62,550 nt of DNA from Actinomycetes bacterium (GTDB lineage Bacteria > Actinomycetota > Acidimicrobiia > Acidimicrobiales > JAAEMS01): contig JAAEMS010000042.1 in NCBI GenBank assembly GCA_024225275.1, forward strand, positions 1 through 62,550. Reading direction: 5' to 3'. Below are positions 17,575 through 24,977 of this stretch, piece after piece. The first letter of the stretch is position 1, and every line of letters starts with the position of its first letter. The notes below the pieces were generated by a model. That model made no database searches. It was not told where the DNA came from and saw only the letters and a program-made list of their open reading frames with translations. Both the position numbers and the translations under genes were made by a program.

Positions 17575-18496
17575 GTGCATTCCCCGCCCCCGGCGGCCCG
17601 GAGCCGACTGCTCACTTGGCGGTTCCTCATAGTCACCGCGGCCGGGCTGGCCTACTTCTCGGGTTGGACGACCTGTACCCGGTGCTCCCGCGGTTCGTCG
17701 AGGACGAGCTCGGGGGTACCGGCGCATCGGTCGGGATGGCCGTCGGATCGTTCGGGGTGACCGCCGCTCTCCTGAGGCCGGTGGCTGGTCGACTGGGAGA
17801 TCGGTACGGCCGGCGGGTTCTGGTGGTGGGCGGAATGATCGTGGTGGCGCTGTCACTGCTCGGCTACCTGGTCGTCGACTCCCTGCTGGCGGTCGTGGCC
17901 CTCCGGCTCCTGTTCGGGGCGGGCGAGGCGTTCGCCTTCGTCGGTCTGGCCACCGCCATCCAGGACATGGCCGCCGGACCACCCCTGGGCGAGTGGCTGT
18001 TCGACGGCTCGAACTATGACCGGGTCTGGGTGGTGGCAGCGGGCCTGGTGACCGTGGGCATCGTGCTGGGTCTGGCCACCCCATCGGAACCGGCTCCGGC
18101 GCCCTACGGGTCTCGGCCCTGTCGCTGGTGGGCATCGGCCTGGGGCTGTTCATCCTGGCCGCGCTTCCCAGCGCCGGAGGCCTGTACCTGGGTGTGGTTG
18201 TCTTCGCCGCCGGCATGGCGATGAGCTTCGCGGCCCTGCTGGCCTTCGTCGTGAACCGGGCCGACCCCAACGACCGGGCCTTCGTCGTGGCCAGCTTCTC
18301 GATGCTCTTCGATCTCGCCTTCGCCCTGGGTGCGGTGATCATCGGCGCGGCCGTGGCCCTGGCCAACGAACGCGCCGGGTTTGCCGTCGGCGGACTGTTC
18401 GCGCTGGCGGGGCTGCTCCCGCTCAGAAGCGCTGCCAGGCGGAATCGAGAGCCCGGCGCACTTCATCGAGGTCGGCCCCCAGCTGTCGAGCGGTGA
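17575..18496 (+). pseudogene. MFS transporter with frameshift and internal deletions
   Basis: Starting at a GTG at 17575, three frames together give a 12-helix MFS protein in pieces. The pieces are LTWRFLIVTAAGLAYFSG, then LDDLYPVLPRFVEDELGG with the loop GDRYGRR, and last ALSLVGIGLGLF to FALAGLLPLR. A one-base loss near 17665 accounts for the first shift. After QDMA (about 17972) roughly 22 residues of the usual fourth and fifth helix region are lacking in frame. Near 18100 the middle of the protein (about three helices) is gone and the frame changes. The end overlaps the GntR gene by 74 bases. A normal member has about 400 residues. Confidence 0.7.
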
Positions 18497-18794
18497 CCAC
18501 GAGTGACTCGGCGGCTTGCGCCAGCTCGGTGGCCCGGTCGGCCGCGCTGACGGGCGGCGTCTCGACGACGAATGAACCCTTGCGGCCCAGGGTCTCGATG
18601 ACACCGTCAGACTCGAGCAGCTCGTAGGCCCGGGCCACCGTGCCCTTGGCCAGCCCGAGGTCCACGGCCAGCTGACGGATGGTGGGTAGACGGTGCCCGG
18701 GCCCCAGGGTGCCGGCGGCGATCATCCGGACGATCTGACCACGGATCTGCTCATAGACGGGCAGAGGAAGGGTGGGGTCGACCGAGAGGATCAC
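18423..18794 (-). CDS. GntR-family regulator, YtrA type
   Basis: A 123-residue GntR regulator of the short YtrA type: an N-terminal winged helix with PVYEQIRGQIVRMI, GHRLPTIRQLAVDLGLAKGTVARAYELLE and a short helical tail for dimerisation instead of a ligand domain. Such genes usually sit beside membrane or ABC exporter genes. The GTG start at 18794 lies six bases after the stop of the membrane protein gene, forming an operon. It probably acts on the inverted repeat at 19.73 kb upstream of that operon. Confidence 0.88.
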   Translation of the reverse strand: MILSVDPTLPLPVYEQIRGQIVRMIAAGTLGPGHRLPTIRQLAVDLGLAKGTVARAYELLESDGVIETLGRKGSFVVETPPVSAADRATELAQAAESLVVTARQLGADLDEVRRALDSAWQRF

Positions 18795-18800
18795 CGGGGC

Positions 18801-19706
18801 TCAGGTCGTGGCAGCGAGAGGTTGGTCGATGATGCGGTCGAGACCCAGACGACGGTTGCCCCACCATGCGGCCAGTGCGTAGAGCCAGGCGGCCATGCCG
18901 ATGAGGACGGCCAGCCATCCCAGGCTGGGCTCCAGGCCGCCGGCCCCATGGGCGAACATCACCAGGGCGCAGTAGACGGCCGGCTGAGCCAGGCCTCGGC
19001 CGATGGCGAGCCCTCGGGCCAGGTCGTCGGCTTCGGTGAGGTCGGCCGCGAGGGCCGGACGAGGCCGGGTGGCGACCCGCCATTGGACCGCATGGGCGAG
19101 CGCCACGACCACGAGGGCCGTCAACCCCCACCGGAAGGCCCGCTGGGCATCGGGAAGGACCAGCCCGGCGGCGGCAAGAACGGCCGAGGCCACCGCCACG
19201 CCGATCATCCGCCGCCGAACGGCCAGGTTCAGGTAGTCGCTGACCGATCGGCGTTCGAGGGAGGCGGTGCGGGGGCCGGGCCGTCGGCGGACGTGGTGGA
19301 GCTGGGCGGCCATCGAACCCAGGGCGATACCGCCGAAACCGCAGAGCAGGAGGTCACCCCGAAGGGAGGTGCCGAACAGCCACCACGTGAGGCCCGCGTA
19401 GCCACCAACGTTGCGGGCCCAGCGGGTGCGCTGCAACCAGCGGGTCATCAGGCGGCGTTGCTCGGAGTTGGTCATCAGGCGGTTGGCTATCAGCTGCGCC
19501 TCGGGGTCGACTCCGGCCAGTCGGGCCCCAATCAGCGTGGCTCCGATGAGCAGGAGGACAACCAGGACGGCGAGGACACCGAGCTGGGGTGCGGTCAGCC
19601 CTTCGTCACCGGTCCGGGCCGGGACCAGGAAGCCGATGAGGACCACGACCGAGATCAGCGTGGTGATGATGCCCGTGCGTCGGGACCAGCCTAGTTTCGC
19701 TTTCAT
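18801..19706 (-). CDS. Integral membrane protein in GntR operon
   Basis: A 301-residue membrane protein with about eight hydrophobic segments; the first two are at residues 12-30 and 41-60, and a long basic cytoplasmic loop follows (TRWLQRTRWARN). No family is recognised, but association with a YtrA-type GntR gene in the same operon is typical for envelope-stress or antibiotic-response units. The ATG at 19706 is supported by TACAGT seven bases upstream. The bases between also spell AAGGAG, too close to act as a normal ribosome binding site, so the mRNA is probably leaderless. Confidence 0.65.
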   Translation of the reverse strand: MKAKLGWSRRTGIITTLISVVVLIGFLVPARTGDEGLTAPQLGVLAVLVVLLLIGATLIGARLAGVDPEAQLIANRLMTNSEQRRLMTRWLQRTRWARNVGGYAGLTWWLFGTSLRGDLLLCGFGGIALGSMAAQLHHVRRRPGPRTASLERRSVSDYLNLAVRRRMIGVAVASAVLAAAGLVLPDAQRAFRWGLTALVVVALAHAVQWRVATRPRPALAADLTEADDLARGLAIGRGLAQPAVYCALVMFAHGAGGLEPSLGWLAVLIGMAAWLYALAAWWGNRRLGLDRIIDQPLAATT

Positions 19707-19713
19707 CTCCTTG

Positions 19714-19719
19714 ACTGTA
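19714..19719 (-). promoter_or_regulatory. -10 box (TACAGT) for membrane-GntR operon
   Basis: TACAGT on the minus strand lies exactly seven bases before the ATG at 19706. The candidate GntR operator begins four bases upstream of it. Confidence 0.5.
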
Positions 19720-19723
19720 CCAT

Positions 19724-19743
19724 TGTCACAGGACATTATGACA
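19724..19743. promoter_or_regulatory. Candidate GntR operator (TGTCA-N10-TGACA)
   Basis: A perfect five-base inverted repeat (TGTCA 19724-19728, TGACA 19739-19743) sits between two divergent genes, next to the -10 of the GntR operon and 22 bases before the plus-strand gene. The GntR protein encoded below is the obvious binder (inference). Confidence 0.5.
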
Positions 19744-19764
19744 TAAGTCCACGAGGAGCTAGTT

Positions 19765-20424
19765 GTGATGACGATCACCAGCGATTCGACAACCGGCCGG
19801 AGCATCGACCCGATCGATGCTCTCGTCCCGCCCCCCCGCCCGTGGTGGGTGCGGCTGGTCTTGGCGCTCGTATTCATCGGGCTCGTCGCCGTGGGCGGCA
19901 CTCTTTGGCACTACGGCTACTTCCGGCCTGCGCCGGCTTGCTGTGGCTCGAGCAGTTCGTCGGCCAGGATGGGCTTGTCGGCCGATGGCGAGGCGGTCAC
20001 CGTCACCGCCCACTTCTACAACTCCAGCCCGGTCGATGTGGTGGTGACTGGTGCCGCGGCCGAGCTTCCTGGTGCGAAGGTGATCGACGTCGCCGTGTAC
20101 CGAAACGAACACGGCTTGCGAATACCGGCCGTGGACCTGGCCCCTTTCCCGTACGTCCTGCCCTCCCACGAGACGCGGACCTTCGCCATCACCTTCCGCC
20201 CCACTCGCTGCAGCGATGACGATGGCGACTGGGGTCGTCTCCAGCTCGACTTGGAACGAACCGACACCTGGTATCCGACACTGGAGCGCTCGTTCACCCT
20301 CGGGAGTCCGGTCGTGTCCGAAGGGTCATACCAGCTCAGTGTGTCGCCGCCGGCTCATCTCGAGGATGCGCTGCAGGGCGTGAACCGACCCCTGGCCGCG
20401 GCGTGCACCCTGCTCGAGGGATGA
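19765..20424 (+). CDS. Single-pass membrane-anchored protein of unknown function
   Basis: A 219-residue protein with one transmembrane helix near the N-terminus (about residues 29-50, WVRLVLALVFIGLVAVGG) and a soluble extracytoplasmic domain. Just after the membrane comes PACCGSSSSS. The domain resembles a beta-sandwich (VTVTAHFYNSSPVDVVVTGA); later Cys residues in PTRCSD and AACTLL could form disulfides. I recognise no family. Starts at GTG 19765 or ATG 19768, both served by GAGGAG at 19753-19758. It shares the upstream gap with the GntR operon and may be co-regulated. Confidence 0.6.
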   Translation: MMTITSDSTTGRSIDPIDALVPPPRPWWVRLVLALVFIGLVAVGGTLWHYGYFRPAPACCGSSSSSARMGLSADGEAVTVTAHFYNSSPVDVVVTGAAAELPGAKVIDVAVYRNEHGLRIPAVDLAPFPYVLPSHETRTFAITFRPTRCSDDDGDWGRLQLDLERTDTWYPTLERSFTLGSPVVSEGSYQLSVSPPAHLEDALQGVNRPLAAACTLLEG

Positions 20425-20433
20425 GCCCCTGAG

Positions 20434-20643
20434 TCAATCTGGTTCCCGTTGCGGGAAGGTGGCCCTTGGCCACCATCGACGTGCAGGATCGGCGTGGATG
20501 TGAGGAACGACCGACTCGGGCGGCAGGGTGTCGACCTCGTGCCGGCCGGTGTGGAGGATCGTGACCTGATGGCCGCGGTTCACGAACCCGTTGACGACAT
20601 GGGGACCGGTGGGACCGGTACCTCCGATGACGAGGATGCACAT
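20434..20643 (-). pseudogene. Truncated NAD-dependent epimerase-like remnant
   Basis: The first 50 or so residues from the ATG at 20643 (MCILVIGGTGPTGPHVV, then RGHQVTILHTGRHE) are the N-terminal Rossmann beta-alpha-beta unit of an extended SDR/epimerase, usually about 320 residues long. After HIHADP the similarity ends and the frame closes 20 residues later. The catalytic and substrate domains are therefore missing. It lies 13 bases downstream of the intact SDR gene on the same strand and was probably once its operon partner. Confidence 0.65.
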
Positions 20644-20656
20644 TGTGGTTCGGGCG

Positions 20657-21433
20657 TCAGACGACGCTGCTGCCTCCACAGACGTTCAGCACCTGGCCGG
20701 TGACGTAGGCGCCGGCATCGCTGGCCAGGAACAGCACCGCACCAGCCACCTCGTCGGGGTCGCCCAGTCGGCGCAGGGGGAGCGTGTTCTCCACCGCGGC
20801 CAGTCGTTGGGGGTCGGTCCACAGGGCCTGGGCGAAGTCGGTCTTGATGAGGCCGGGGGCGATGGCGTTGACCCTGATGCCGTGGGGGCCGTTCTCCACC
20901 GCGAGGTTCCGGGCCATCTGATGCTCGGCCACCTTCGAGATCGCGTAGGCCCCGAGATCGACTGAACCCTTCAGCCCGGCAATGCTGGCGATGAGCGTGA
21001 CCGATCCCCCTTCGCCTCGCTCGACCATGTGGGGCAACACCAGCCGGCACAGGTTGAACGTGCTGCGCACATTGGTCTCGAGGATCTTGTCGAAGGCCGA
21101 CATGGGGATTTCGGCCGATGGGCCGTGGTAAGGGTTCACCGCCGCGTTGGGGACGAGGGTGGTGATCTTGCCGTACCGCTCGAGGGTCTGGTTCACCAGG
21201 CTCTCGAGCTGGTCCTCCTTACCGACATGGCAGGGGATGGCGACGGCCTCGCCCCCGTTGGCCGCCCAGTGGCGATTGATCTCCTCGGCCACTTCGTCGC
21301 ACACGTCACCCTTGCGGCTCGAGACCGTGACCTTGGCACCGGCCTGGGCCATCCGGGCGGCGATCGACCTGCCGATGCCCTTGGTGGATCCGGTGATGAG
21401 GGCAACGCGGTCGCTCAGATCGAACATCGTCAT
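20657..21433 (-). CDS. DHRS4-like short-chain dehydrogenase/reductase
   Basis: A 258-residue classical SDR. It has the cofactor motif TGSTKGIG, the structural Asn in VPNAAVNP, Ser in LIASIAG, and the catalytic pair YAISK. The stretch VNAIAPGLIKTDFAQALW, then LRRLGDPDEVAG, is characteristic of the DHRS4/peroxisomal carbonyl reductase-like group, NADP-dependent reductases of retinal, dicarbonyls or acyl intermediates. The ATG at 21433 is preceded by AGGAG. All catalytic residues are present, so the gene should be functional. The physiological substrate is open. Confidence 0.9.
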   Translation of the reverse strand: MTMFDLSDRVALITGSTKGIGRSIAARMAQAGAKVTVSSRKGDVCDEVAEEINRHWAANGGEAVAIPCHVGKEDQLESLVNQTLERYGKITTLVPNAAVNPYHGPSAEIPMSAFDKILETNVRSTFNLCRLVLPHMVERGEGGSVTLIASIAGLKGSVDLGAYAISKVAEHQMARNLAVENGPHGIRVNAIAPGLIKTDFAQALWTDPQRLAAVENTLPLRRLGDPDEVAGAVLFLASDAGAYVTGQVLNVCGGSSVV

Positions 21434-21631
21434 GGGTCTGCTCCTACGAGGTGGCTACGGCACCGGGGGGTGCCGTCGGATCATCGCGCAAGTGCCTCGT
21501 GCACCGCTTGGACCAGCTGGTGCTGGTCCAATGGTCTCTGGAGCAGGATCCCGCCGGAGCTCTGGTGTCCCCGCGGGCTTGGTGGCCCACGCCAAGCCGG
21601 TCGCCCAGGACAAGGTCGAGGAGTGGACGCT
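21434..21631. other. Non-coding or decayed stretch
   Basis: No convincing complete gene. A plus-strand fragment occupies its end (see next entry). An eight-base-pair hairpin with a TGGT loop lies at 21510-21529 but has no following T run, so I do not call it a terminator. Confidence 0.4.
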
Positions 21632-21674
21632 CTACTGGGAGGGCTGGCTGGCCGCACTCGACGACGAGGAGTGA
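21576..21674 (+). pseudogene. Possible C-terminal gene fragment
   Basis: The last 32 codons of an open frame read GLVAHAKPVAQDKVEEWTLY and then WEGWLAALDDEE, ending in TGA at 21674. This looks like a genuine helical protein terminus rather than a chance frame, but nothing sensible precedes it. It overlaps the 3' end of the exporter gene by 43 bases. The family is not recognised. It may be the remnant of a plus-strand gene cut off at its 5' side. Confidence 0.3.
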
Positions 21675-23134
21675 AGGGCTAGTGCACCCAGGCCGGCCAG
21701 GCCGGTCACAAGGGCGGCCAGGAGGAACGTCTCGGCGATGGCGGTGGCCGTGACCTGGGCCTGAGCCTCGTTGATGGCGGCACCGAAGCCCGGGTCGCTG
21801 ATGGCGGGAAGGTCGACCCGTGACCTCAGGGTGTCGAACCGTGCCAGTCCATAGGCGGTCAGGGCGGCCAGGCCGATGCTGAAGCCGACGAGCCTGACCG
21901 CCATCACCACCGCGGCGGCCCCTCCTCGTTCGACCGGCCGAGCCGCGTCCACCACAGCTGTGGTGGTGGGGGCGAACACCAGCCCGAAGCCGATGCCCAG
22001 AAGGGACAGGTGGAGGGCCATGAGCGGGTAGCCGCTGGCCCGATCCCAGGTTGTGCCCATGAGGACGAATGCTCCCACCACCGCGGTCAACCCGGCCGCG
22101 GTGGGCTGCAGGGGTCCCACCCGCTCGGTGGCGCGGCCACCGACATAGCTGGCGATGGTCATGGAAACGGTGAGGGCGGCGAGGAGGAGACCGGCAGTGA
22201 CGGCCCCGTTCTTCACATCGGATTCGGAGGTGTTCACGAAGAGGGGCACGTCGACCATGGTGATGACGAGGCCAGTGCCCACGATGCCGTTCACGGCCAA
22301 CGCGGCCCAGACCGGCCGGGAGGGCCGGTCGGGTTCGAAGAGGGTGGTGGGCCCTGATCGCTGGCGCCACCAGAACAGGGCCACCAATCCGGCGGCCAGC
22401 GGGTAGAACCACCGGAAGTCGGTGGTGGTCTCGCCGGTGAGCTCCTCGAGGCCGGACACACTCTGCACCTTGGCGTTGCCCAGAAGGGCGATGGACAACG
22501 CCGCCAGCGACCCAGCCAGGGCCAGGGCCCCGACCCAATCGATGGGGCTCGGGGCCTGGGGGCCCGGGTCGTCGGCCAGCGCCCACCACGCCAAGGCCAA
22601 GCCACCCAGGGCGAGTGGGATGTTGAGCCAGAACTGCCACTCCCAGGACAGGAACCGCACCAGGCCAGCACCATAGAGGGGGCCCCACACCCAGCCCAGG
22701 GTTTCTATGGCCCCGAGGGTACCCAGGGCCCGGGCCCGCTGGTTGGCCGGAAAGACGTCGCCCACCACGGCGAGCGCCACCGGGAGCATGGCTCCTCCAC
22801 CCAATGCGGTAAGCACCCGTCCGACGAGAAAGGGTCCGAGGGAATCGGCCAGGGGGATCACCGTGGTCCCGACCAGGAACACCAGGTAGCCCGCCGCGAA
22901 CACCGCCCGCCGCCCCCACCGGTCGCTCAGGCGGCCGGCCAGGGGCATGACCCCCACGAACGAGATCAGGTAGGCATTGACGATCCAGGCGGTGTCGCCG
23001 AGGTCGTCGGGCAGGACGAGCCCCAGGTCGCCGATGATCGGGCGGAGCATGGTGGTGACGACGGTCAGATCGTCGGCGGCGACGAACACGCCGAAGCCGA
23101 TGGCCAGCAGGATTGTGCGGGGGCTGCGACGCAT
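21632..23134 (-). CDS. P55-like DHA2 family MFS exporter
   Basis: A 500-residue, 14-helix transporter. Motifs include DDLTVVTTML in the first helix, GRLSDRWGRRAV (motif A) and LGAIETLGWVWGPLYG (motif C), the last closely resembling the mycobacterial P55 protein Rv1410c. It begins 14 bases after the stop of the LppX/LprG-type lipoprotein gene. In Mycobacterium the LprG-Rv1410c pair moves triacylated lipids to the outer envelope, and the same order here argues for a lipid-export role instead of simple drug efflux. The C-terminal tail (SSSSSAASQPSQ) is low in complexity. Confidence 0.82.
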   Translation of the reverse strand: MRRSPRTILLAIGFGVFVAADDLTVVTTMLRPIIGDLGLVLPDDLGDTAWIVNAYLISFVGVMPLAGRLSDRWGRRAVFAAGYLVFLVGTTVIPLADSLGPFLVGRVLTALGGGAMLPVALAVVGDVFPANQRARALGTLGAIETLGWVWGPLYGAGLVRFLSWEWQFWLNIPLALGGLALAWWALADDPGPQAPSPIDWVGALALAGSLAALSIALLGNAKVQSVSGLEELTGETTTDFRWFYPLAAGLVALFWWRQRSGPTTLFEPDRPSRPVWAALAVNGIVGTGLVITMVDVPLFVNTSESDVKNGAVTAGLLLAALTVSMTIASYVGGRATERVGPLQPTAAGLTAVVGAFVLMGTTWDRASGYPLMALHLSLLGIGFGLVFAPTTTAVVDAARPVERGGAAAVVMAVRLVGFSIGLAALTAYGLARFDTLRSRVDLPAISDPGFGAAINEAQAQVTATAIAETFLLAALVTGLAGLGALALHSSSSSAASQPSQ

Positions 23135-23148
23135 GGCGAGATCCCGGG

Positions 23149-23859
23149 TCAGGGCCCGACCGTCGGGCGCTCGATCTCGATCGGAGTCCCGTAGTCGGTC
23201 ATCTCCACCACCCAGTCGGTGGAGCCATCGCCGTTCTCGGTGGTCATCTCCAGGGCGGTGATGAGCCCGGACACCGGGTCGATCCAGAGCTCGACGTCCA
23301 CGTCCTGACCGGAGGCCAGGCCGGCGGTGAGGGTCTCGATCCGGTCGGCCGGGGCGGTGCCTCTCAGCCGGTAGCGGTCACCGCCCCGGTCGTAGTTCCC
23401 CCGGTACTCTGCGTCGCCCAGCGCTTCGAGCAGGGGGCGCCAGCCGTCGACCGGATCGAAGAACGAGGCCGGGTCGAAACCGAAGTCGGGTGGGAGCAGC
23501 TCGAACTCGCCGGTGAGCGGGTTGCTGAGGAAGATCTCGTCGCCGATCGCCACCGCACCGACCTGGGTGGTGAGGGCCCCGGCCACCTCCACGGTCAGGA
23601 GGGCATCGATCCCCACACCCGTGACGAAACGGCCCTCGACCGACTCGAGGGCCAGGGTGTCGCCAGGGTCGACATGAATCGGAGTGCCCGACGCCTCGAC
23701 GGTGAATCGGGCCGTCTCGACCTCGCCCATGGCCTGGGCCGAAGCGGCGAGCAGGGCGGCCGGCTCGGTGGGCAATCTATCGGTGGCCGGGGAGTCGTTC
23801 CCCGAACACGCGGTGAGCGTCGCCAGGGTGGCGATGACGACACAGGCCAGTCGGGTCAC
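23149..23859 (-). CDS. LppX/LprG-family lipoprotein
   Basis: A 236-residue lipoprotein: short basic start, hydrophobic core and lipobox TLTAC (Cys18). The mature part has the LppX_LprAFG pattern, with LLAASAQAMGEVETARFTVEASG near the start and VDVELWIDPVSGLITALEM towards the end. Family members form a half-barrel with a hydrophobic cavity that carries triacylated lipids. The GTG at 23859 has TACGGT seven bases upstream, suggesting a leaderless mRNA. The P55-like exporter follows at once in the same operon. Confidence 0.82.
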   Translation of the reverse strand: MTRLACVVIATLATLTACSGNDSPATDRLPTEPAALLAASAQAMGEVETARFTVEASGTPIHVDPGDTLALESVEGRFVTGVGIDALLTVEVAGALTTQVGAVAIGDEIFLSNPLTGEFELLPPDFGFDPASFFDPVDGWRPLLEALGDAEYRGNYDRGGDRYRLRGTAPADRIETLTAGLASGQDVDVELWIDPVSGLITALEMTTENGDGSTDWVVEMTDYGTPIEIERPTVGP

Positions 23860-23866
23860 GGGTCCG

Positions 23867-23872
23867 ACCGTA
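23867..23872 (-). promoter_or_regulatory. -10 box (TACGGT) for LprG-P55-like operon
   Basis: TACGGT on the minus strand lies exactly seven bases before the GTG at 23859. Confidence 0.55.
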
Positions 23873-23920
23873 CCCGGCCGCCGGCTGGGCCCCCCGCGGT
23901 GAGCGTGCGAGGCGAGAGCG

Positions 23921-24816
23921 TCAGCGTTCTTCCCCTTGTGTCATCTCGTTCGTGGCAGCGGCGGCTTGGCGGGCCAGCGCAGGCTCGGGCAGTGAACCCT
24001 TGTCCGCGGTCTGCAACAACCAGTAGGTCAGGAAGAGAAGTAGCTCCACGATCTCGACGATGAGCGTCTTGCGGTCAAACGAGATCGGAGCAACCTGGAC
24101 CAGACCCACGACGGCCATCAGAGCTGCGATGCCCTTGTAGACATTCAGAAGTGGACTGTCGTCGCCCTCCTGGCCACGTTCGAAGGCGTGCATCCAGATG
24201 GCAAAGATGAGGAATACGAAGACCAAGAGGGCGGAGATGCCATGCGCACGCCTCAGGAACTGGGCCTCGTTCAGAATGTAGTGAGCGACTCCACCGACGA
24301 CCACTATCGCGGCAACGGTGATTCCTACCTTCTCTTCGTAGTCCAGCCCATCCTTGTCACCCAACGCGTTGAACAACGCGAACCCAAGGAGTATGAATCC
24401 AACCACCGCACCCGTCACCAGATTGTTGTCGATGCTGCTCGAGATGCTGACTTCCGCGGTCTTGGCCAACGCGGCCTCCACCACATCCGCCACGCCCGGG
24501 TCCTCAGGAACGTCATAGCGCGGCCGGGTTCGGAGATTGTCCGTTCCACATAGGTCCAGGCCGCGGCCAGACGTTGGGACCCAGGCGACGACCGGAGCGA
24601 GAATCCCCGCCAGGTTCAGGGAGATGTCCTCCCACAGCCGGTGGTCACCCATTCGACTCCGATCGAGACGAACAGCATGAACACCATCGATGCCATACCC
24701 ACGCGTAGGTAGAAGTAGGTCTTGTCTGCGTAGTCGCTGGACGTCTGGCGAGCCAGCTTCACCGAGTCTGCGATATCTCTCATTGGCTTGGGCACGGGGA
24801 CGTTTCGCCTGGTCAT
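23921..24816 (-). pseudogene. Multi-spanning membrane protein split by internal deletion
   Basis: Two overlapping frames seem to be one gene. The first (24816 to 24616) gives a cytoplasmic start and helix one (GMASMVFMLFVSIGVEW) and ends WVTTGCGRTSP. The second (24652 to 23921) continues with LWEDISLNLAGILAPVVAWVPT and six further helices. Homologous proteins as I recall them read TTGC.RTSISAYYYTP..., then another helix, then ED.LLNLAG, so about 40 residues are lacking. The 17 bases TGTGGGAGGACATCTCC fit both sides of the gap when read in two frames, suggesting collapse between direct repeats. Composition is less GC-rich than the neighbours. Function unknown. Confidence 0.55.
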
Positions 24817-24977
24817 GATCGACTCTCTCGCTCCATCACACGATCGTTGAACGAACCTCACGCTCCAGCGAATCACACGATTCCGGGCCGCGCTGAGTCA
24901 TTTGTCGCAAGGCTGAAGACACTCGGGTACCCCGTACCAATGGGCTTGGGGTGTCGGAGGTGGATGACCGTGTGGCC

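Noticed and set aside
21510..21529. Eight-base-pair hairpin as a terminator
   Set aside because: No T run follows in either direction, and such GC hairpins are frequent in DNA of this composition.
24835..24881. Direct repeat ATCACACGAT (24835-24844 and 24872-24881) as an operator pair
   Set aside because: Only two copies without inverted symmetry and no adjacent regulator gene; kept as a curiosity.
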